This document shows, one piece after another, positions 53,442 through 64,000 of a DNA stretch of 64,000 nucleotides. How positions within the stretch are numbered: the first letter of the stretch is position 1; each line of letters opens with the position of its first letter. The DNA is from Beta vulgaris subsp. vulgaris (lineage: Eukaryota > Streptophyta > Magnoliopsida > Caryophyllales > Amaranthaceae): the NCBI RefSeq assembly GCF_026745355.1, contig NC_079206.1, positions 25,551,845-25,615,844 of the forward strand, written 5' to 3'. The notes under the pieces are model-generated. The model was not told where the DNA came from. It was given only the letters and a program-made list of their open reading frames with translations, and made no database searches. The position numbers were made by a program, and so were the translations under genes.

Positions 53442-56400
53442 TTAATTTAGGGACAACGTGTCCATAAGTACATAAGGAGATACAACACTAGGACAATGAT
53501 TGACCCAGCATTCCTCATAACCAAAAGGCACTACTCTGGCAAGATGGCGGGTAACATAATTACCACCTCTTTTAACATGAGAAAAGTTAACGGAAAGGAA
53601 ATCAGAACAAAAAAAAATAATGTCCCCAAGTATAGCATCCAAATCTGAATAGTAGATAGCCGCTTTGGAGAGTCGAGAGATAATGACTTGCGAATCACAT
53701 TCAATGATGATCCTTGACAATTCTTTCTTTTTAGCCCAGCATACGACCATATGGATGGCTTTTGCCTCTGCTACATCAGGTGGCCAACAAGCTCTCATGC
53801 GTCGAACAACCGAAAAAAACACCTTACCTTCCTTATCCCTCGCCCCTGCACTCAAACCGAAAAAAACACCTTACCTTCAAAGCTGCATCCGTATTAATTT
53901 TCACCAATTCGTCGGGTGGACTACACCAGTGATTTGGACTCGGCGGATGTGGACTACCCGTGCCAGCATAGATACGCTGAGTATAGGAGTTAAATTCCTC
54001 AACTTGGCGAAAGATGCGTTGGGAAAGAACCTTCAGAGGCACACAATTGTTCTCAAACACAAACCGGTTTCGCTTGAACCATACATTCCACACAATGTAA
54101 CAACCCCATTGAACAAGCTTCGAGTCCAGCTGACTCCACTTCAAGAATAGATCAAGAAACTCCATATCCTCGCCCACTTCGATCATTGCTTCACAACCAC
54201 AATCAATCCATATTCTTCGAATTCTTTCGCACCCCATAAGAACATGATACCAAGTCTCGTCGCAATTTGGGCACCAAGGGCAACGTGCATCCTCGATGAT
54301 GTGCCGCCTCTTTAAAGCTGCACGCACAGGGAGCGTGTTTGTACAGGCACGCCACAAAAAATTTCGGGCCTTAGGAGACACTTCCATCTTCCACAGTTCA
54401 ACCCATGCTCCATGATAGTCATCTAGGTTTCCCCCTTTACTGAGCATGTAAGCAATTTTAACCGTATAACTTCCATCGTTCGAATAAGTCCACATATATT
54501 CATCATTCCCACCACGAGCACTAAGAGGAATAGCAAGGATACATCTCCTATCCCTCTCACTAGAATGAAGATCAAGCAAATCCGTGCGTCACTCCCTTTT
54601 CTCCACATCGATCAAATCACCCACGACTCTTAACTCTTCAACTTCCACACTCTCGATGAATCGCCCTTCTTCATCCCCACTCCATATGTCAATACTCCGT
54701 CCATTCCCCACTCTGTGCATAATACCTTCTTTGACTAAACTCTTAGCACCCCAAATGCTCCGCCAGGAATAGCTATTCGAGTGCCCTAAACATGCATTAA
54801 GAATGTCAGTATTAGGGTAGTATTTTGCTTTCATAACACGACTAAGAAGGGAATTTTTATAATGTAGGAGTCTCCAAACTTGTCGTCCTAACAAAGCATC
54901 ATTAAAAACGGCAAGATCTTTGAAACCCATTCCCCCCATACATTTCGGTTTACACAACTTATCCCAACTCAACCAATGCATACCTCGAGATTCCCCTTTA
55001 CCACCCCACCAAAATCGTGCCATAGCTGAACTTATCTCTTGAATAATTGATGCAGGGAACTTATAGACTCCCATCAGATAGGTAGAGATTGCCTGGATAA
55101 CTGCTTTGATCAGAACCTCCTTGCCTGCTCGTGACAAAAGTTTCTCCTCCCACCCCCTTAATTTCTTCCACACTCGATCCAGGATGCTTCTAAACATAAT
55201 CTTCTTCGTACCACTACTAACAGTAGGGATACCTAAGTACTTGTGATGAGATACAACTTGCTTCATTTGGATCAGATTAATCAGCTCCTCTTTTCGCTCT
55301 CTACAAACTCCTCTACTAAAAGACACCTCCGACTTTTCATAGTTAATTTTCTGCCCGGATGCTTTTTCATATTGGTTGAGAATTTCAACTATTGTCAAGC
55401 ATTCCTGTCGGGTGGCTCTTGTAAAAAGTAAGCTGTCATCTGCGAAAAAAAGGTGAGAGATCTCTAGGCCATTTCTGCTAGCTTTTACACCATGAATAAT
55501 TCGGGCTTCGACCTTTTTTCTGTAACATCTGTTAAAAAGCATCAGCTACTAAGATAAACAAGAAGGGAGAGAGAGGATCTCCCTGTCTCAACCCCCTAGT
55601 AGGAGAAACTTGTCCACACACCCTTCCATTGATCAGGAAAGAGTAAGAAACTGTTGTGACACATTGCATCACCAGGTTCACCCATCTACCATCGAAGCCC
55701 ATAGTAAGAAGTAGTTTCATCAAAAAACCCCATTCCACACGATCGTAGGCCTTACTCATATCAAGCTTCATAGCCATAATACCCGTTCTGCTTTTATTGC
55801 ATTGCTTTATAGAGTGAAAATTTTCCAGGGCTATAAGAGAATTATCAGTAATCATCCTCTCAGGAACAAAGGCACTCTGATTCTCCGTTACAATAGCAGG
55901 GAGAATATTTTTAAGTCTAATTACAATAGCTTTAGCAGTAATTTTATATAAAACATTACAAAGACTTATAGGCCTAAATTCAGCAACAATAGTAGGAGAT
56001 TTAACTTTAGGAATAAGAGCAATATTAGTACAATTAACATCATCAGGGAAGGAAGAACCATGTAAAATATTGCTCACAAATTCAAATACCTCATCTCAAA
56101 TAATATGCCAGAATCTTTGATAGAAAATTGCATGCATTCTGTCTTGTCCATGAGCTTTACAAGGATGCATTTGATTTAATGCCGAAAAAATCTCATCCTT
56201 GGTATATAGGCGCAGTAAGGCGTCATTATAACCCGCAGAAATAGAAGAATTAACATTTTGCAGAACCTCCTCATATTGTTCGGCAGAAGGGTTATCTGAT
56301 GTGAAATTTTTTTGGAAATACTTTCCAACTTCTTTTTCAATCATCTCCGGTTCGGTTTGCCATTTACAATCAACATCAAAAACACCTTTGATAAAGTTGT

Positions 56401-57588
56401 GTTGCTTCCTTTGGGAAGCCTTATGGTGGAAATATTTTGTATTGCGGTCACCATCTTTTATTTCCGCCACTCGCGATCTAATGTACCGATGGGCTTCAAG
56501 CTTGGCATTAAGATTATCAAGTTGTGTTTCCAAATTAATACAGTTATCACAACTCATAGGAGAAATCGGAGCCATCTACGCCACATGAAGCGCTTTTTCC
56601 ACCTTTTCGATTTGCTGAAGCAAATTACCGTACCCTTCCTTACTCCAAACCAGCAAATCACGACCCACTGCAGCAAGACGAGTCTGAATCGGCCGACCTC
56701 TAGCCTCCTCCCACGCGTTCCGAACCACCGCCTCACATCTCTCATCAAGCAACCATCCCATCTCGAATCTAAGATTCCTCCCTCCTCCTCTTCTACTTGA
56801 GCGAGGATTAGAAGCTCCCCTAAGAATAATAGCATTGTGATCCGACTTATAACGAACAATGTGTTTCGTGAATGCCCCTGGAAATTTGCTGAGCCAGCCC
56901 CAAGTAACTAGGTAATGATCAAGCCGCTCCCTCACTCTTGTCTCAGGACTATTACCTCTTTCCAGAGTGTACCATTGCCCCACAACCCTTAGATCACCAA
57001 GACCACACTCCTCCACCACATTCCGAAAGCCAACCACCTCCCTCCTCTCTCTATTAGCACCCCCTTCCTTTTCACCATAGTCAAGAATCACATTGAAGTC
57101 ACCACCCATAATAGTAGGGAGCTCAGAATCACCACAGAGAGAGCTCATAAGAGCCCAAATTTTATGTTTATTATCCTCCTCCGGCCACCCGTAGATACCA
57201 ACGAACCTCCACTTCATCTCATCCTTACTAACCACTTCACCACAAATATGATTTTGCGAATAAGAAGTCAAAGAAAAAGATACAGTAGCATTATTCCACA
57301 TCAAACACAGACCCCTACCAAACCAATACTCGAAACTCCTATAGCATTAGTAAATCCAATCTTTTCTTTTAATGACTCAGCAACAACCTTTTTTATTTTC
57401 GTTTCCGATAAAAAGAGAATATCGGGAGCAAGAGATGTGAACCACCTCCTCAATTGACGAACTGTCCAGGGGTTGCCCAGGCCCTGACAGTTCCAGCACA
57501 TAATATTCATAATGCCCGGGGGGGGGGGTTGGGTCACACCAACCTCCGCCTCGACAATGGCCATACCACTGTCAGGATCATAAACCAA
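53442..57588 (-). pseudogene. LINE ORF2: endonuclease, reverse transcriptase, zinc finger, RNase H
   Basis: MNIMCWNCQGLGNPWTVRQL and LFLSETKIKK open the APE endonuclease. MGGDFNVILDYGEKEGG and KSDHNAIIL complete it. [57 protein letters not shown] and the catalytic LFFADDSLLF (about 55430). The zf-RVT region is WRACTNTLPVRAALKRRHI with CPWCPNCDETWYHVLMGC. RNase H: KINTDAAL, AEAKAIHMVV, ECDSQVII and HLARVVPFG. Stops: near 57301, 56576, 56096, 55540 and 54589. Frameshifts: near 57310, 55520 and, by a local 24 bp duplication, 53860. All active-site residues are still present. Confidence 0.93.
53808..53878 (-). repeat. 24 bp exact duplication inside the LINE RNase H
   Basis: Bases 53808-53831 recur exactly at 53855-53878. 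The second copy sits where the homologous fragment at 62570-62721 has different sequence (reading NEEGWVGL), so the duplicate replaced original bases and shifted the frame. Confidence 0.85.
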
Positions 57589-58812
57589 GACAACTTTTGT
57601 TTTTTCATGTTCGGATTTTCATCAGTCATTTCATCATTAACTATCATAGAGTCGGGAAATTTGCGCTTATAACCAAGTGAGTTATTATCAACAAGAATAT
57701 TATCACTACTAGTAGAGTCGTTAATTTCCATAGGCACAACTCTTGCTTTTATTTTTTGGTTTCTAGACTTAGGAGGGGCAGCCTTAGAACTAGAGTTAAA
57801 AACAAAAGTATGACTTTTATCAGTGGCATTAGCATTTAAAAAACCTGGCTGCATGTGCTCATCCACGTCCTTTGCATGAACTGCTGCCTCGGTCTGCACT
57901 ATAACACCCTCGACGGGAACCTACAGCTGGTCCTCCCCCAACCTCACCCGCATCCCCTTCTCATCATCAACAAACACTCGTGCCTCCTTCACCACGTCTA
58001 CAACCTCCTTTGGGCTGCCAAATTCAAGACTACGAGCACTGCCGAGGAAGAGCTTCAACTCCTCCTCCATTTTTTGACGACCACGTCGCGGTGACGTGCG
58101 AAACCAAGATCCCCATTGTCTCTCAGTTACCTTACCATCTTCATGATTCTTTAAATATCCCCGCTCTATATGTCCGATTAAACCGCATACATAACAAAAG
58201 GTGGGCAACCTTTCATACTTAATCTTTACCATTGCCGATCCTCCATTCTTCAATGAAACCCGTTGAATGCGACGCAAAGGCTGAGATACATCCAGCAAAA
58301 CTCGTACCCTAGCCGACTTGTCCCACCGAATGCCATCCGAGTCAATCTCCATGACATCTCCCAAACTGGCTCCTATGAGTTTCACATGTTTATCGGACAT
58401 GTATGCCATGGGCAGATTGTAAAACCGAGCCCAAAAAGGGCAAAAATTTCAGCGTGATATCTGAAGGTTGTGCATCACCTTCTATCTCATTCAGAAGCAC
58501 AAGATTCTGATCAAAAGTCCATGGACGCCCTGCCATGACCTTTGTCTTATCATGCCGACATGCAAACTGGACCACGAAGAGGCCATTCTCGATAGGTCTG
58601 AACAAGGCACCATTGGTTATCGCCCATATCTGGTTTAGCGTTCGCTTTAGGGCATCGAAATTATACGAACACAACGTTAACACCTTCCCCACCAAAGATA
58701 AATCAAGATCGTGATTAACATCGTCTTCCGCATCATCCTCGAAAGCTATGGAATTATTTTCTAACTCTGTTATCTTGAAATTTGAGACTTTTGACAAGAT
58801 TTCTTCCGCCAT
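57534..58812 (-). pseudogene. LINE ORF1 (DUF4283 and CCHC finger)
   Basis: ATG at 58812: MAEEILSKVSNFKITELE, then LSLVGKVLTLCSYNFDALKR, LFVVQFACRHDKTKVMAGRP and WTFDQNLVLLNEIE are the DUF4283 fold. A frameshift near 58440 passes to FWARFYNLPMAYMSDKHVKL, RVRVLLDVSQPLRRIQRV and FCYVCGLIGHIERGY, a CCHC finger whose last Cys is Tyr. A Lys/Arg/acidic tail follows, with a stop near 57921 and a further piece KSRNQKIKARVVPMEINDST. The product would bind LINE RNA. Confidence 0.85.
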
Positions 58813-58949
58813 AATGACAAGCTTCAATCCCAAGATGGGATGAAAACAATCGAAAAATTGAGATAAAAGAATGGAAAACTAGTACTGACACTCAAACCCT
58901 AGTTTCGCCTAGAAAGAGACTATTAAAATATTTTCTATTTTTTTTTAAT

Positions 58950-59345
58950 TAAACAGGTTAGGTTGAGGTTGACGTTTGGAACCTAAAAATTACATGCTTT
59001 GACCTGATTAAGTTAAACATATAAAAATTCTCGAAGTAATATATTGATAAATCTAAAATTTGGTTAAAATATAGTACAATATCTCCAAAATATGTCATAA
59101 TTATTCCAAGAAACTCTAAACATGCATACTTTTAGTAGTGAACTTTCTCATTCTGTTTTTTAAGAAAATAATTATTTTTCAATATAATGTATTAAATGGG
59201 TTATACGGGTAACCCGTTTATTAAATAGTTCGGGTGAGTTTTTCAACCTGTTTATTAGATGGGTTATGTTTGGGTTAAGGGACTTTTGACCCATTTATTA
59301 TCGACCCGAACACAAACCCAACCCAACCCGATCTGATTGACAGTA
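58950..59345. repeat. Right half of the older ACCCG/GGGTT-rich repeat
   Basis: Contains AAATGGGTTATACGGGTAAC, GGGTTATGTTTGGGTTAAGG and CGACCCGAACACAAACCC, partly self-complementary. See the left half at 53280-53394. Confidence 0.4.
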
Positions 59346-60008
59346 TTATTTGTTGGTAATTTACTTTTATCAAACAAATCACTCTAAACTTGCATCGTGA
59401 ATATAATAGATATCATAATATTAAAAAGCAATGTAAAATAATCATAATTTTTTTCCCTATAACTTTTAGTTTTTCTATCCGCAAACTCTTGGACTTATGT
59501 TTCTCTCAGAATAATTTATGACTCTTTTTGGATTTCCATGTTTCTAATGAATTATATCTAAAACTTATTTTAAAAGCTCATAATAGTTATGAATTGACTC
59601 TCCCTTCCTAGTTTATTCAATACTGCCTTGGTTTTATTCCGTAGAGAATTCGCAAAACTTCATTTTCATCGAGAATTGCATAGAATTTTCCGTGTTTCCA
59701 CCACTTTGATTTACACATTATCATTTTTAGTCTGTTTCTTTTTCATGTACATATTGTTACTTTTTTTTATTAATTTATAACATGTCGTATCTACTTTCTC
59801 CTCTTTTTTCATCCAAGTCATCCGTTGTTTAATATTGTAACCCACTTTTCAATTTTTCTCTCTACCTTTTCAGTTTTTCATTCATACTTTTGTCCCTCAT
59901 TCTTGTTTTCTCTCAAAATAAAGTGAGTAAACTAAAAAGATCGAGAGAATATAATCATACAAATTTGCCATTGTTTTGATTAATATTATACTCATATTCC
60001 TACTATAA
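59346..60008. other. Unassigned AT-rich stretch
   Basis: No gene or element end could be supported. Confidence 0.4.
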
Positions 60009-61590
60009 TTTTAGTACTTTTACTCTTGTCGTAAAGGTCAATTTGCGTCGCCCCATTTGCGTCGCACATACACGAAAACGACGCACAAATACTATTTGTG
60101 TCGCATGCAACATTGAATCGACGCACAAGACGAATGATTTGCGTCGTATGTAACTAACGTGCGATGCAAATCATCTATGTGCGTCGCATGAAGCCCTCAG
60201 TGCGACGCACATAACAAAGTAATCTGCGTCGCACTTTATTTCAAGTGCGTTGCATAAAGTAATCTGCGTCGGACCCCTTGGCCCATCCGACGCAGATCAG
60301 CCCAAAATCCCCAACCCCTTGCGCGCGATTCTTAAACCCGGCCCTTCTCTCAAACCCTAAAACACTTCTCCCTCGCGTCTCTCTCCTCACCCTCACCCTC
60401 AAACTCTCTCTCTCAGATCCTACTCCTCTCTCTCTCTCACTACTCCTCTCTCTCTCTCTCAGATCTCCTCCTCTCTCTTTACAATCAACGAAGTGCGTGG
60501 TTTCCGGCGAAGAGATTGATTGAGAATCAGTGCATACGTTCCTAGAAAGAGTAAAACGAGGCGAGAAATCTTGATTGAGAATCGCCGACGACGACGAAGA
60601 ACTGCAGATTATCCTCTCACTCTCTCTCTAAGGGCGAACAACCTTCAAGCTCTTTCTCTCCGGCGAACAACGACGAAGAACAACCCTCAAGCTCTCTCTC
60701 TCTCCAGCGAACAACGACGAAGAACAACCCTCATACTCTCTCTCTACAATTTCAGACGAAGAACAGGTTCGTTTTTTTAGATCTATAATTTCGTGGTTTC
60801 ATTTTTTCATTGTTTAAAATCTAACTTTTTTCATTGTTTAAATCTACAATTTCGTTGTTTCATTTTTTCATGTTTTCAGATCTACAATTTTTTCCTTTCG
60901 TTTTTTTTCATTTTTACGTTGTTTAGATCTAATTTTTTCATTGTTTTCGAGTTTTGTACATCTGAAATTATGTTCTTCTGTTTTTTTACTTTTTATATCT
61001 GATTTTTTATTGTTTTTTTTTTTCTTATTTTCATTTGCAGATCTATTTTTGGTTTATCTGGAAGTTCTCTTCGTCTGAAATGGAAGGAAATTGAAGAAAC
61101 GTTCGTTTTGTTTCGACTTCGCATCTCTCTACTCTAAATCTCGTTGTGTTAATATATGACTTTTTCATTGTTCGAGTTGTAAATTATTGAATTTTTGTGC
61201 TTTATTGTTTTGTGTTGGAGGTGTAAATTATGAATTTTGTTGGTTTATTCTGTTGTGTTCAATTTGCTTCTTCTACTATTCAAGAATCTCTCTTTGTTTT
61301 TCTTCGAATGTTGAGTATTTCCTAGTTCTGATTTTTTTTTTATTAAAATAGGAATGTGCGTCGCACATTGTGTAGGGTGCGACCCACCGTAAGTTTTTTT
61401 TTTATAAAAATCTGCTATCTGCGTCGCACCGTATACGAGTGCGACGCAAATAGCTGTACCATCTGCGTCGTTTCCGCATACGACGCAGATCATTTCTGAG
61501 TCATTTGCGTCGAGGGCTTTGGCGTCGCACCAAAGTCCGACGCAAATAGGCGCCTCACATCCGACGCAAATTGCCTTTTCTGTACTAGTG
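60009..61590. mobile_element. Non-autonomous CACTA element with TGCGTCGCAC subterminal repeats
   Basis: The right end AAATTGCCTTTTCTGTACTAGTG is an intact CACTA terminus. The left end TTTTAGTAC...AAAGGTCAATTTGCGTCG is its eroded mirror. Both ends (60050-60300 and 61350-61580) are packed with TTTGCGTCG and CGACGCAAAT copies in both orientations. Flanking TAA and TCA (61591-61593) are a weak 3 bp TSD. The 1 kb centre has no transposase. It holds CT-rich leader-like sequence and an intron-like stretch (about 60769-61040), so movement would need a CACTA transposase in trans. Confidence 0.75.
60330..61090 (+). other. CT-rich leader and intron-like centre of the small CACTA
   Basis: CTCTCTCTC-rich text with three similar copies of GGCGAACAACGACGAAGAAC (about 60630-60760), then ACAGGTTCGTTTTTTT as a donor-like site (60767-60773) and TTTTCATTTGCAGATC as an acceptor-like site near 61040. 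It looks like the 5' UTR and first intron of a plant gene. Whether it is captured host sequence or the leader of the parent transposase gene cannot be told here. Confidence 0.45.
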
Positions 61591-61593
61591 TCA

Positions 61594-62569
61594 TGAATAA
61601 ACCTCCTTTCCTCATGAACAACTTTTTGAACATTCAAAGTTCATAAAGACCAATCAACCTTTCCTTGTAAAAATAATTTAATTTTCCAAAAAGGATAACA
61701 AAACTTCTATATAAAATAATTGATAAAATCATTCCTCCTTTTCACTTTCAAGAGTGAATAATAAAACATTGTAACCATTTTAAACCAAATGTCTAAACCA
61801 ATCCAACCAATAAAATCAATAAACAACATTATCATATAAACCACATTTTAAAAGATCTAGCTACATAACGTATCTTGATCTTGCACAAAACTATACTAGT
61901 ATCTTCACTTATACTTGAACTTTCTCATAACCAACCAATAAGCAATTTACCACATGAACTTAATCATAAATTTAAACATGAATGACGACCTATCATGAGT
62001 ATAATATTTTTGAGTAAGAAATATGAAAATATTTTTCTTAAACCAAAGAAAATTGAAACTTGAATAAGAAATATAAAACTAGAATAGATAGGAAGAGAAA
62101 GAAGAACTTTGAAGTAAGAGATTATGGATTCTTCAAAGTTTTTGTGTGGAAAAGATGGCTTAAGGTATGGAGTATTTATAGGAGTAGAATAGGTAATACT
62201 TAATTTCAAAAATTAAATAGTTTGTAACCTTCACCATAAATTAGGGGATCAAACCAAGCTTTGTAACCTCCATCATAAATTTGGAAGTTATAAGAAAACA
62301 AAACTCCCTCCAATCAACCATGAAATCCCGTAGGAATAAATGGCCCAAAAAAAAAAATTTTTTTTTTTTTTGGTTTTCTTAAATTTTTTGACTAGGATTT
62401 AATACCAAAAGCTTGACAAATCCAATTTTGGTGCCATACTCCCGCCAAAATAATTGAAAATCAATGAAAATAATAAAATACCCTTTGCTTAATAATATTT
62501 ATTTTAGAAAATGAATATAAAATAAATTTTTAATTATTTAAATAAATATTAAAAATATGGGGTATTACA
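61594..62569 (-). repeat. Minus-strand LTR (solo or fragment)
   Basis: Read on the minus strand it starts TGTAATACCCCATATTTTT at 62569, a common gypsy-type LTR start. It has a TATA box TATAAATACT at 62180-62171, about 390 bp in. The rest is AT-rich transcribed-region-like sequence without genes. The far end is not defined, because the small CACTA abuts or interrupts it at 61590. The flank AAATC (62570-62574) is a possible TSD, not confirmed. Confidence 0.55.
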
Positions 62570-62721
62570 AAATCTGCCGAGTCCAAATCAATGGTGCAGT
62601 CTGCCTGACGAGTTGGTGAAAATTAATACGAATGCAACTTTGAATGAGGAAGGGTGGGTCGGTTTGACTGCAGTGGCGGGGGACAAGGAAGGTAAGGTGT
62701 TGTTTTCGGTCGTTGTGCAAT
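62570..62721 (+). pseudogene. LINE RNase H fragment
   Basis: Forward frame PSPNQWCSLPDELVKINTNA, then NEEGWVGLTAVAGDKEGKVL matches the RNase H start of the LINE at 53395-58950 (there SPNHWCSPPDELVKINTDAA). The first catalytic Asp is Asn here (codon 62631-62633). The fragment is about 150 bp and squeezed between two LTRs. Confidence 0.8.
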
Positions 62722-64000
62722 GATATGTCACATTTATATATAGTTTTTAGATGTATTATGATTGTATTTATAACTCCTTTTAGATCATTTAGGTGCATAA
62801 TAGCATGAATTACGTAAGTTGTGCTCTACTACTCACCGTTTGCGTGTTTCGATGATTTTCAGGTTATTTTGATACAAATTGATTATGATTATCTAAGATC
62901 AAGCATGTTAATCATTGAAGATGAAGATAACTTGCACAAGGATCACAATGCATCCGTTTGGGACAATTTCGAGTTAGAATGAAGCAAAGAGTTAGTGAAA
63001 GAAGTGCCAAAACTGACACCTATTCACTATTTTAATCATAACTTTTGATAAAAATTGATAATCAAGAAATTCTAGTTGGGTCGGAAGCTAGACTTCACGG
63101 GATTTCTAATGATAGGTGACACACCCCGATCGAACTTCTAGTTTGAGAGATACAGCCTCCACAAGTTGACGCGAAATAGCAATTTCGCCGCCTGATCGAC
63201 CAGGCGGTTTCTCCCGACTGGGCGAAATGAAATTTTCATCATAATTCAAGGCATGTTAGCCCGGTAAACCGGTCTATAAAAAGGCCAAAAGTGCTTATGC
63301 GCCCAACCGGGCGAATTTTCCTTTTTGTCGTAGAAAACCGGGCGGATTTCGCCTGGTCGACCGGGCGGTTTTTCGGGACGGTTAATTTTGCGTTTTTAGG
63401 TTCAAACACTTAGTTTCTCTCTCTAGCTTTGTATTAACTCTTGATATTGAAGATTATAGAGATTGTTGATTCCGTTTTCCTTGTTCTTCAATCATTCGAT
63501 ATTCTCTTCACTTTGTTTAATTTAATGAATTTTTCTACTTGCATTGTGTTTATTGAGTTTATTATTATCATGAGTGAGTAGTCTTTTTCTAGGGCTCAGA
63601 GAGGGAAGCCATGTTTATACCTTTTTTATTATAGTTTAGAGTTCTTCGATATTTGGATTGAATTAGAATAGTTCCTATTGATTTGTTATGCTTGTTTAAT
63701 TCATGTAATTGCGCAATATCATGAGTTATGTTTAGCTAATAAGAGTTAAAATCAAAAGATCGTATTCATTAGAGGCTTGTTACAATAGATAGGTTTGATT
63801 ATGTTGAGCGACAGTACTGACATATGTTAATCTAAGAGTTGTGATTCCCCGACCGTAGGATTAACGAAATACTCTAATTATTTGAACCTCAATCCAAGTA
63901 TTGTTGAACTATATTGTAGTGATTAAATTGGTATAAGCATGGTGGACCGATCGATTGCCCTAGGTCTTTAATTATTTGATAGCTTTCATCTTTTTGTGTT
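62722..64000 (+). repeat. Start of a gypsy-type LTR, cut by the window end
   Basis: TGATATGTCACATTTATATA at 62722 directly after the LINE scrap. A TATA box TATAAAAAGG lies at 63275-63284. Repeated GGGCGAAAT and CCGGGCGG words (63185-63380) precede it or overlap it. The right end and any PBS lie outside the window. No coding frame was found within it. Confidence 0.6.

Larger units (their letters stand above)
53395..58950 (-). mobile_element. Near full-length L1-type LINE with poly(A)
   Basis: Minus-strand element: a 5' UTR (58813-58950), ORF1 (to 57534), ORF2 with endonuclease, RT and RNase H (57588-53442), and a 3' poly(A) seen as a T-run at about 53395-53421. The TSD is unclear; AATTAACCCG on the left and AATTAAACAG on the right are candidates. 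It carries several stops and frameshifts but keeps most catalytic motifs, so it is younger than the LINE at 27223. Confidence 0.9.

Noticed and set aside
53280..59345. LINE target-site duplication AATTAACCCG / AATTAAACAG
   Set aside because: Only a partial match in AT-rich flanks; not strong enough to call as a TSD.
61245..61637. 130-residue minus-strand frame
   Set aside because: Crosses the CACTA subterminal repeats and its border; Cys/Ala-rich text comes from TGCGTCGCAC repeats.

Overview
The window looks like repeat-rich nuclear DNA of a flowering plant, probably a eudicot. It is AT-rich and contains Ty1/copia and Ty3/gypsy LTR elements, plant L1-type LINEs with an RNase H domain, CACTA (En/Spm) transposons, a plant-type Helitron, Stowaway/Tourist/hAT-like MITEs and tRNA-derived SINEs. 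I found no convincing host gene, rRNA or tRNA gene. Nearly every coding region is a broken transposable-element gene. The species cannot be named from the sequence alone.

Layout. 1-515: degraded LINE reverse transcriptase. 1102-18019: an LTR retroelement with about 3.1 kb LTRs and a gene-free interior (LARD-like). A Stowaway MITE sits in its 5' LTR and an 11.1 kb CACTA transposon (4340-15424) in its interior; its 3' LTR breaks off where a second, decayed CACTA starts (18018). The large CACTA carries, on the minus strand, a TNP2 transposase gene (10516-13796) and a second unit (5243-9178) joining a TNPA-like (Ptta/En-Spm) region to a ULP1-type C48 protease. It also carries subterminal repeats, GC-skewed minisatellites, two separated blocks of about 160 bp repeats that each hold a hairpin, and a long fold-back upstream of TNP2.

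19.4-31.1 kb: a TA array, SINE pieces, a GRF zinc-finger fragment, an internally deleted copia element (22879-26044), a 1 kb TTA/TTTA array, and a minus-strand LINE (27223-30900) that lacks its RT catalytic box and its 3' end.

31.2-49.5 kb: a nest of four elements. A Helitron (Rep, Pif1 helicase, RPA-like gene, classical 3' hairpin plus CTAG) was hit inside its helicase gene by an LTR element now seen as a solo LTR (35366-46559, perfect 5 bp TSD). A SIRE/Maximus-like copia element (36515-46167) then entered that LTR, and a Tourist-like MITE (40251-40611) entered the copia pol gene.

49.5-64 kb: a hAT-like MITE, a SINE with a perfect 17 bp TSD, a near full-length minus-strand LINE (53395-58950), a non-autonomous CACTA with a leader/intron-like interior (60009-61590), a minus-strand LTR (to 62569), a LINE RNase H scrap and the start of another gypsy-type LTR running off the window.

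Together this is a transposon graveyard of repeated nested insertion. The insertion order can be read from target-site duplications and interrupted reading frames.
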